Source of the DNA: Acidimicrobiia bacterium
Lineage (GTDB): Bacteria > Actinomycetota > Acidimicrobiia > Acidimicrobiales > Acidimicrobilacustridaceae
Direction of reading: 5' to 3'
Length of the DNA stretch: 28,026 bases
Assembly: GCA_016462055.1 (NCBI GenBank)
Contig: JAEMTX010000006.1
Coordinates: 1-28,026, forward strand
The notes under the pieces are model-generated. The model searched no databases and was not told the DNA's origin. It saw only the letters and a list, made by a program, of their open reading frames with translations. The position numbers were made by a program, and so were the translations under genes. Shown one piece after another: positions 22,648 to 28,026 of this stretch (within the stretch, counting starts at the first letter, position 1; the number at the start of each line of letters is the position of its first letter).

Positions 22648-23711
22648 ACCATACGAGCTGAGTGCGCAGCGCTTCTCGCTACTTCGCGAAGCGCCAGGTC
22701 AATCGTGACTCCCCCGCCACGAGCAACCGAGCCGGCGACAAGCGCGGCAGCCAGAAGACCAGTCAGTGGATCGGCAACGGCATCGCCTACAAAACTCGGT
22801 TTGCCATCGGCAGCCATATCGACCAGACCGCCAGCCGCCGCAGCATCGTCTCCGAAACCAACCCAGTTCCGCCAAGGACCACAGCGCCCATAGGCCGTAA
22901 TCGACACCCAAATCGTGCCCGGACGCTTCTCGACAAACTCCGACGGAACGATGTCCAAACGTTCCAGTGCCCGCGGACGAGAACCTTCGATCACGATGTC
23001 GGCGCGTTTTAACAGTTCGACGAGTTCGGAACGCCCTGCCGCGGTTTCAAACGCGATTGTTCGAAACTCATGGCCGTCATGTAACCAATCGAAAAATTCT
23101 GGGTCACCATCACGAGACGCATCAGGGCGAGACGAAGATTCCACCTTTACCACTCGCGCCCCGGCGGTAGTAAGTATGCGAGAGCACAGCGGGCCCGCCC
23201 ATAGCGATGAAAGGTCCACGACAACAGCATCGTTGAGCGTCATGTCACTTCGACGCTGTCCAACACTTCGCTGGATCCATGGACGAGCAACATTCACCGT
23301 GCTTCGATCAATCAATTGTTCGTCGTCGCTATCGGGCAATGCCGCAACAGCCAAACCAAGTTCTTGAGCCGCTCTCACAAGGTCGTCAGTCGTGCGGGGC
23401 GCAAGCGCCGACTCAAGTGCATCCCATGGAATCTCTGTCGACTGCGATTCGATGCCAACCCAAGCGGGAAGCAATTCAAGATCGTCTTCGCGGGGAAGGT
23501 GAACCGCACACCATCCATCGGCAACAGGAATGAGTCGGCAGAACCCACCCATCGAAACTTGGCGCGTAACCAGCGGATCGGTGAACAGCGCTCGCTTCGA
23601 AAGAAGTTCGATTCCGCTACCGCTAGTCGGGATACCGAATGAAGAAATTCGCGCAATGGCGCGATCGGCAAACGCAGTCGCAGAATTCCAGCCCGACGAT
23701 TCAGAAGTCAC
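22641..23711 (-). CDS. Class III (CaiB/BaiF) CoA-transferase with permuted domain order
   Basis: Moves CoA between carboxylic acids. In the usual family order the Rossmann-like start comes first. Here it begins at about residue 159 (LNDAVVVDLSSLWAGP, then ARVVKVESS), runs through SRPRALERLDI and WVSITAYGRCGP, and reaches the catalytic Asp D314 in VADPLTGLLAAAL. The protein ends about 40 residues later with IDLALREVARS. The small domain that should follow is missing from the C-terminus. Residues 50-150 (FCRLIPVADGWCAVHL, LELLPAWVG, RTTDDLVRAAQELGLAVAAL, ARPW) resemble it, so the order appears circularly permuted. At 356 residues the total is slightly below normal. The GTG at 23711 lies 3 nt after the upstream stop. 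Confidence 0.8.
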   Translation of the reverse strand: MTSESSGWNSATAFADRAIARISSFGIPTSGSGIELLSKRALFTDPLVTRQVSMGGFCRLIPVADGWCAVHLPREDDLELLPAWVGIESQSTEIPWDALESALAPRTTDDLVRAAQELGLAVAALPDSDDEQLIDRSTVNVARPWIQRSVGQRRSDMTLNDAVVVDLSSLWAGPLCSRILTTAGARVVKVESSSRPDASRDGDPEFFDWLHDGHEFRTIAFETAAGRSELVELLKRADIVIEGSRPRALERLDIVPSEFVEKRPGTIWVSITAYGRCGPWRNWVGFGDDAAAAGGLVDMAADGKPSFVGDAVADPLTGLLAAALVAGSVARGGGVTIDLALREVARSAAHSARMVW

Positions 23712-23714
23712 TGT

Positions 23715-24467
23715 TCAGGACTTGGCGGCAATCTGAGCCCGGAGTTGTGCGAGAAGTTCAACAAATGCCGCACCACCAAGTGAAGCAAGTTGCGGACCCA
23801 ACTCTGCCGAAACCGCATCTTCCGAATTCGTAACTGCGTCCATCCCAAGAATTGTGGCTTTCATCGAACGAACAACCTCGGGAGGGCCTGCTGCAGCTTT
23901 GGCCGCCATCGCGTGAGCAATACCGAGGAGTTCCGCATCAGGCACGCACTTCCATACCAACCCAATTTCCGCGGCACGCGCTCCGTCAACTACTTCGCCG
24001 AAGAGCACAAGCGCCATCGTGGTCTGTAGATCGGTGATCCGACGCAGCCGCCAGGTGTTGCCGCCGCCCGGATGGAGACCAATCTGAAGAAAACGGGTAT
24101 CAAACTTCGCCGACTGTCCAGCAAGGATCACATCGCACGCCAACGCAAGATTCAGACCGGCACCAACAGCGGCGCCATTCACCGCCGCAACCGTGGGCAA
24201 TGGTGAATTGGCGAGTCGAAGAAACCCTGAATAGATCGTGCGCAGTTTTTCTTCCGTGTCGCACGCGGCGAGGTCGTCGAGATCAGCGCCTGCGCAGAAT
24301 GCCGGCGGCGCTCCAGTAACAACGATGGCGCCGACATCGTCACGAGATTCGAGCTCATCCATCCCCTCGGCCACAGCAGCGTTGAGTGCCGCGGAAACAA
24401 CGTTCCGGCGTCCCGGGTCATTCAGGGTGATGGTGGCAACACGGTCAGAAACTTCGAGCGTGATCAT
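23715..24467 (-). CDS. Enoyl-CoA hydratase/isomerase family protein lacking both catalytic Glu
   Basis: Crotonase-fold protein of 250 residues with normal domain order. It has VATITLNDPGRRN at the start, the oxyanion-hole segment AFCAGADLDDL (57-66) and VNGAAVGAGLNLALACD. The two glutamates used by enoyl-CoA hydratase (E144 and E164 in the rat enzyme) align with N106 and F126 here, so simple hydration is unlikely. Isomerase, hydrolase or C-C bond chemistry using other residues is possible, as elsewhere in the superfamily. The C-terminal helices are complete. I chose the ATG at 24467 (MITLEVSDRVATITL); the longer reading to 24536 overlaps the upstream stop and adds 23 residues unlike the family. 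The gap to the acyl-CoA dehydrogenase gene is 40 bases. Confidence 0.87.
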   Translation of the reverse strand: MITLEVSDRVATITLNDPGRRNVVSAALNAAVAEGMDELESRDDVGAIVVTGAPPAFCAGADLDDLAACDTEEKLRTIYSGFLRLANSPLPTVAAVNGAAVGAGLNLALACDVILAGQSAKFDTRFLQIGLHPGGGNTWRLRRITDLQTTMALVLFGEVVDGARAAEIGLVWKCVPDAELLGIAHAMAAKAAAGPPEVVRSMKATILGMDAVTNSEDAVSAELGPQLASLGGAAFVELLAQLRAQIAAKS

Positions 24468-24507
24468 GGGGTCATTGTTGCCTGTCTCAGGCCGAAGTGC
24501 CGACCCG

Positions 24508-25608
24508 TCAACGCGGAAGGCCCAAAACCCGGTCACCGAGAATATTTCTCATGACGTTCGAAGTGCCCCCCATGATTGTGTAGGCCGGGGCATAGGCAAT
24601 TTGCGTCGACCAGTCAGAATGCAACATCGCTTCTGGGCCCATGACCCGGGCGGCAAAGTCTGCGACCCGCTGTTCGTACTCGGTACAGACACATTTTGTT
24701 CCAGCAGCGAAACCCGCCGGCGTATGACCCAGCACACTTCGGTAGACCAGCAATCGGCCGACGGTATAGCCGATTTCAAGTTCGGCGATCTCCTGCCGAA
24801 TGATCGGATCGGTCGTGTCCGCCATCTCGCGGACATGCAAGTACAGCGCCCGATTCGAAACCAAACGGTCGATTCCGCCGCGCTCATGTTCAAGTTGACG
24901 CATCGTCTGAGAAAACGCGTTTCCCTCAACGCCAACAAGATTTCCGATCGGCACTCGTACGTTGTCGAACCACACTTCATTGAAATGACGAGCATCGACC
25001 ATGTCCCGAATCGAGCGGACTTCAATTCCCGGGGTGTCCATTGGCACGATGATTTCGCTGATACCTAGATGCGGTTTGTTGGGAACCGACTCCGTGCGAC
25101 AGATCAAATAGCAATAGTCAGATTCATGTGCGAACGATGTCCAGATTTTTTGTCCGTTAATGACCCACTCATCGCCGTCACGAACCGCCGAAGTCGTCAA
25201 TGAAGCCAAGTCGGACCCACTGTTTGGTTCCGACATGCCGATACACCACGTGACATCACCCGCCAAGATCTCAGGGAGATAACGCTCACATTGTTCTGCG
25301 GTGCCAAACGTATAAAGGCCCGGACCCATCTGCCGATCAGCAAACCACGTGGCGCCGATTGGAACACCCGCCGTGATGAGCGCTTCGCTCACAATCAATC
25401 GATCAACCGGAGAGCGACCCCCACCACCGAATTCTTTCGGCCACGTCATGCCGATCCAGCCTCGTTCCGCCAACTCTTGAGAACACTCACGCGAAAACGA
25501 ACAGAGCCACGAATCGTTAAAGCGGCCGTACTTCGCAACGGCTGCGGCTGCGAATGTTTCGGCCTCGGCTTTCAGCGCACGGAGATCGTCGTCGAGAGTG
25601 AAATCCAC
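24508..25608 (-). CDS. Acyl-CoA dehydrogenase (FadE-like)
   Basis: FAD-dependent enzyme that puts a C2-C3 double bond into an acyl-CoA. The 366-residue protein begins MDFTLDDDLRALKAEAETF. It has the FAD/substrate motif CIGMSEPNSGSDLASL (about 122-137), WVINGQKIWTS (148-158) and the C-terminal IMGGTSNVMRN...VLGLPR. The EGTSE glutamate of short- and medium-chain enzymes is Gly here (GGTSN), as in many actinobacterial FadE proteins active on steroid side chains or rings; the base then comes from elsewhere or from a partner subunit. The GTG at 25608 is preferred over a TTG at 25617, because TAGATT lies 7 nt before it and the TTG falls inside the hexamer. A promoter inside the cluster is implied. 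Confidence 0.92.
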   Translation of the reverse strand: MDFTLDDDLRALKAEAETFAAAAVAKYGRFNDSWLCSFSRECSQELAERGWIGMTWPKEFGGGGRSPVDRLIVSEALITAGVPIGATWFADRQMGPGLYTFGTAEQCERYLPEILAGDVTWCIGMSEPNSGSDLASLTTSAVRDGDEWVINGQKIWTSFAHESDYCYLICRTESVPNKPHLGISEIIVPMDTPGIEVRSIRDMVDARHFNEVWFDNVRVPIGNLVGVEGNAFSQTMRQLEHERGGIDRLVSNRALYLHVREMADTTDPIIRQEIAELEIGYTVGRLLVYRSVLGHTPAGFAAGTKCVCTEYEQRVADFAARVMGPEAMLHSDWSTQIAYAPAYTIMGGTSNVMRNILGDRVLGLPR

Positions 25609-25615
25609 AACTGCC

Positions 25616-25621
25616 AATCTA
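25616..25621 (-). promoter_or_regulatory. -10 hexamer of the acyl-CoA dehydrogenase gene (leaderless type)
   Basis: TAGATT on the minus strand, 7 nt before the GTG at 25608, in the 33-base gap after the ligase gene. It suggests an internal promoter that can express the downstream part of the cluster separately. Confidence 0.45.
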
Positions 25622-25641
25622 GGAGACAGAACGCGAAATGC

Positions 25642-27123
25642 TCAGCCCAGGAGATCGGCGAGGACCTCACGGCGAAGAAGCTTGCCCGTCGGCGTATGCG
25701 GCAATTCGTCGCGGAATTCAATGCGATAGGGCGTCTTTGAACTGCGCAGATGCAACTGGCAATAGTCGTGGAGTTCGTCGACTGATACCGACACCCCCGG
25801 CTTCATAACAACGACAGCAGCGATCTGCTGTCCCCATTCATCGTCGGGGATTCCTACAACAGCGGCATCGGCAATCGCTTCGTGCCGACGTAAGACGTCT
25901 TCGATTTCCGCCGGGGCAATGTTCTCGCCCCCGCGAATAATGGTGTCATCGGCGCGACCCTCGATAAAGAGATAGTCGTCTTGATCGATCCAACCGCGAT
26001 CTTTGGTCGGGAACCATCCTTCGGCATCGACGACGCTTCCGCTTTCGTATTCCCCGGATACCTGTTCACCCCGGAGGAAGACCAAACCGGGTTCGCCGAC
26101 AGCGAGGAGGGTGCCATCTTCGTCACGCACTTCAACCTCAATACCGGGAAGCACCTTGCCAACCGAGCTAAGTCGAACCTTGGCAACTGGATCGCCGGCA
26201 AATGCCGCATCGTGATCTTCAGGTCCGAGCAACGCGATCGTCGATGAGGTTTCCGTCAGCCCATAGGCATTCACGAATCCAGTGCCAACGAACAGTTCAA
26301 GGGCTTGTTCAAGAACGGGAAGCGGCATGCGCGCTCCGCCGTAAGAAAGCGTTGCCAGCGATGGCGCATCGGCCGGCGAACCATCGAGCAATTGAACAAC
26401 GCGAGCCAGCATTGTTGGGACAACCATTGCCTGCGTAATTCGTTCATTGCGGATTGTGTCGAGCCATACCTGAGCATCGAACGATTCGAGGTACACAATG
26501 CGACGGCCCGAGTACATGTTCGACAAAAGGTTTGCCAAACCGGCGATGTGGTACGGCGGAACCGTGACAAGTGCGGCTTGTTCTGGTTCAGCTCCGGCGA
26601 ATTCAACAGTGCCGATCACGTATGCGGTGAGATGGCGATGGCGAAGCAGTGCTGCTTTCGGTGTACCCGAAGTTCCAGATGTGTAGAGAACAATTGCGAC
26701 GTCTTCGGGATCGACGAAAGCCGGTAGTTCGATATCGGCCTTCGTCGAAAATTCAGCGTCGAGCAACGTTGACCGAAGGACAACCTTTTCGGGATCGGCG
26801 CCAGGAACTCTCGCTGTCTCAGCAATGATCACTGCACCACGGTTTGCTTCTACCAATGGTTGGAGCTGTTCATCGCCCAGTCGATAGTTCAGCGGAATGA
26901 AAGGGAGCCCCGCATATGCAGCACCAAAGACTGCGATTGGGAAACTCGCGTCGTTGGTTCCGCAATAGACGACACCAGTCGCGCCCATTGAAAGAAACTT
27001 TGCCGCGCATCGCCGAGCCGCAGCATCGAGCTGCGCGTAACTCAGAGTCCGCGATCCTGAGGTAACCGCGGGACGGTCCTCGAGCGTCGATGCCGACATC
27101 TCGAGCAAAAGCGAAAGATTCAC
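25642..27123 (-). CDS. Acyl-CoA synthetase (ANL superfamily)
   Basis: Activates an acid to its CoA thioester through an adenylate. The 493-residue protein has the P-loop-like YTSGTSGTPK (147-156), PPYHIAGLANLLSN, NAYGLTETSS, PTKDRGWIDQDDYLFIEGR, the C-domain RGGENIAPAEIEDVLRRH and the catalytic K481 in HTPTGKLLRRE. Its short size and compact N-domain resemble small acyl-CoA or cyclohexanecarboxylate-type ligases more than the long-chain ligase at 14303. The GTG at 27123 follows a weak SD (GAAGG) at good spacing. It starts 15 bases after the small cysteine protein gene and probably performs the first step of the cluster's pathway. The acid substrate is not known. Confidence 0.92.
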   Translation of the reverse strand: MNLSLLLEMSASTLEDRPAVTSGSRTLSYAQLDAAARRCAAKFLSMGATGVVYCGTNDASFPIAVFGAAYAGLPFIPLNYRLGDEQLQPLVEANRGAVIIAETARVPGADPEKVVLRSTLLDAEFSTKADIELPAFVDPEDVAIVLYTSGTSGTPKAALLRHRHLTAYVIGTVEFAGAEPEQAALVTVPPYHIAGLANLLSNMYSGRRIVYLESFDAQVWLDTIRNERITQAMVVPTMLARVVQLLDGSPADAPSLATLSYGGARMPLPVLEQALELFVGTGFVNAYGLTETSSTIALLGPEDHDAAFAGDPVAKVRLSSVGKVLPGIEVEVRDEDGTLLAVGEPGLVFLRGEQVSGEYESGSVVDAEGWFPTKDRGWIDQDDYLFIEGRADDTIIRGGENIAPAEIEDVLRRHEAIADAAVVGIPDDEWGQQIAAVVVMKPGVSVSVDELHDYCQLHLRSSKTPYRIEFRDELPHTPTGKLLRREVLADLLG

Positions 27124-27138
27124 GCGACGACCTTCAGA

Positions 27139-27444
27139 TCAGTCAGAGGATGGAAGTGGCTTGGCACCCTTGATGGGGACTTCACGCCCATCAGCGGCCA
27201 ATGCACCAGGACCAGGCTTGGCGCACAGGACCTCGATACCGGAGTCTTCATCGGCATAACGCTTGCCAACGAGCGTGCCCTCGCCACTGGTGTCGGAGTG
27301 CCCGCCACCGGGACGATCGGCCGCAGCGTCCACAACTTCGACGCCACCACAGGTAAGGACAACGGGCGAGCTCGGGGGACGGACCACGACGAGTTCGACG
27401 CTGCACTCTGGGCAGGCGAGTCGGCTACCAGCCTTGATGTCCAT
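27139..27444 (-). CDS. Small four-cysteine (zinc-ribbon-like) protein, unknown function
   Basis: I do not recognise a characterised homologue. The 101-residue protein from MDIKAGSRLACPEC has a CxxC pair (C11, C14) and two further single cysteines (C32 in TCGG, C74 in EVLCAKPG). That pattern could bind one zinc or an Fe-S cluster. The middle is Gly/Asp-rich, GKRYADEDSGIEVLC follows, and the end is KPLPSSD. The ATG at 27444 is fixed by a strong SD (GGGAGGAG). A longer reading to 27513 is rejected, since its added residues precede that SD. It is the first gene of the cluster and 15 bases from the ligase, so it may be a metal-binding accessory, electron carrier or regulator. Role is unknown. Confidence 0.72.
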   Translation of the reverse strand: MDIKAGSRLACPECSVELVVVRPPSSPVVLTCGGVEVVDAAADRPGGGHSDTSGEGTLVGKRYADEDSGIEVLCAKPGPGALAADGREVPIKGAKPLPSSD

Positions 27445-27492
27445 CTCTAGCTCCTCCCATGAGGCACCCCCGTGGCGCTTCAGCGTCTTGGC

Positions 27493-27498
27493 AACGTA
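27493..27498 (-). promoter_or_regulatory. Candidate -10 of the catabolic cluster
   Basis: TACGTT on the minus strand matches TAnnnT and would give a leader of about 42 nt carrying the SD of the small cysteine protein gene. No -35 box stands out. Confidence 0.3.
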
Positions 27499-27539
27499 TC
27501 GCGCCTGAACCACCTTCCGAAAACATGGTCGCCCTCAGC

Positions 27540-27577
27540 ATGAGAGCCACTCGATGTGCGAGGCTCTCTGCTCTCAT
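27540..27577. promoter_or_regulatory. Overlapping inverted repeats before the divergent SDR gene
   Basis: ATGAGAGC (27540-27547) is perfectly complementary to GCTCTCAT (27570-27577). A shifted arm, GAGAGCC (27542-27548), is perfectly complementary to GGCTCTC (27562-27568) across 13 nt. The left arm can thus pair with either of two right arms. The site lies 20-57 bases before the SDR start and between divergent genes, so it may be an operator or, if transcribed, a leader with two exclusive hairpins. Confidence 0.45.
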
Positions 27578-27596
27578 CATCAGCGGGGAGATTTCC

Positions 27597-28026
27597 ATGC
27601 CATATGTGATTCCGGGCCGATTCGACGGCAAGGTTGCCTTTCTCACCGGAGCAGGTTCTGGCATTGGCCGAGCCTCCTCCGTGCGACTCGCGGCCGAAGG
27701 CGCAGAGGTCTTCCTCCATGACATGAATGCCGAGTCGCTCGCAGAAACTGTGTCGATGATCACCGCCGCCGGTGGAACCGCTGTATCTCGAGTCGGAGAC
27801 GTCACCGAGCGTGCTGAGTGTTTCGCCGCTATCGCCGAAGCCATCGAAGTGTTCGGTCGCCTCGACGTACTCGTCAACGTGGCCGGAATCGCTGGCGGCT
27901 TTCACTTCACTGACATGACCGAGGAGCAGTATCGGCGCATGGCTGCAGTGAACATGGATGCGCCATTCTTTTTTTGCCAGGCCGCGGTTCCGCACCTCCT
28001 CGCCTCCGACGGCAACATCGTGAACA
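27597..28026 (+). CDS. Short-chain dehydrogenase/reductase, N-terminal part (cut by window edge)
   Basis: The first 143 residues of a classical SDR; the rest is outside the window. It starts MPYVIPGRFDGKVAFLTGAG and shows the dinucleotide motif TGAGSGIG (17-24), an acidic residue after strand 2 (LHDMN, suggesting NAD preference), GDVTE for adenine contact, and LVNVAG in place of NNAG. It ends at GNIVN, just before the catalytic serine. The ATG at 27597 has a good SD (GGGGAG) 6-7 nt upstream. It diverges from the catabolic cluster across a region with inverted repeats, so the two may share control. It could oxidise a hydroxyacyl intermediate of the same pathway; that is inference. Confidence 0.88.
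   Translation, partial: MPYVIPGRFDGKVAFLTGAGSGIGRASSVRLAAEGAEVFLHDMNAESLAETVSMITAAGGTAVSRVGDVTERAECFAAIAEAIEVFGRLDVLVNVAGIAGGFHFTDMTEEQYRRMAAVNMDAPFFFCQAAVPHLLASDGNIVN

Noticed and set aside
24238..25068. Plus-strand ORF of 276 codons antisense to the acyl-CoA dehydrogenase and crotonase genes
   Set aside because: Low-complexity shadow of two strong minus-strand genes.
1..28026. Mobile elements, CRISPR arrays, prophage or integron structure
   Set aside because: No transposase, integrase or spaced short repeats were seen; gene style looks uniform across the window.

Overview
The window is bacterial chromosome, almost certainly from a moderately GC-rich actinobacterium, plausibly an Acidimicrobiia-like lineage. 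The evidence is a secreted resuscitation-promoting-factor (Rpf) domain protein, a valyl-tRNA synthetase of the archaeal-like type seen in many actinobacteria, a PaaX-type regulator, mycobacteria-like acyl-CoA catabolic enzymes, and many genes that start 6-9 nt after a TAnnnT -10 hexamer with no Shine-Dalgarno, as expected for leaderless mRNAs. The lineage is inferred from gene content only. Coding density is very high: no gene-free stretch exceeds 300 bp, and the longest (6641-6910) is a structured leader. I saw no tRNA, rRNA, insertion sequence, CRISPR array or phage gene.

Layout. 1-1559 (minus): end-truncated MFS transporter and cysS. 1646-4279 (plus): valS, divergent from cysS across a palindromic promoter region. 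4208-6640 (minus): MscS-type channel gene, whose 3' end overlaps valS tail to tail, then Fe superoxide dismutase and an Rpf-like lytic enzyme, with hairpin terminators between them. 6911-7561 (minus): msrA, divergent from menC and an SDR gene (7615-9565, plus). 9581-12466 (minus): D-aminoacylase-family amidohydrolase and a secreted SGNH-fold protein that has lost its catalytic signatures. 12532-16006 (plus): two tandem double-hotdog thioesterase-like genes and an acyl-CoA ligase, closed by a perfect 15-bp terminator stem.

16115-27444 (minus) is an 11-gene catabolic cluster. In transcription order it holds a small four-cysteine protein, acyl-CoA ligase, acyl-CoA dehydrogenase, a crotonase lacking both catalytic Glu, a class III CoA-transferase with apparently permuted domain order, a YtcJ-like amidohydrolase, a crotonase with an unusual N-terminal half, a SAM methyltransferase, a Rieske oxygenase, a PaaX-like regulator and an amidohydrolase-2 protein. 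Several genes overlap by 1-7 nt, so tight co-expression is likely. The logic (CoA activation, dehydrogenation, hydration, CoA transfer, ring or C-H hydroxylation, hydrolysis or decarboxylation) suggests breakdown of an aromatic, alicyclic or terpenoid-like acid, but the substrate cannot be read from sequence. A divergent SDR gene (27597 to the window end) flanks it.

The best candidates for something undescribed are this catabolic cluster with its two rearranged CoA enzymes, the structured Rpf leader (three-way junction, tandem 42-bp repeat, DnaA box on the -10), and the palindromic cysS/valS divergent promoter.
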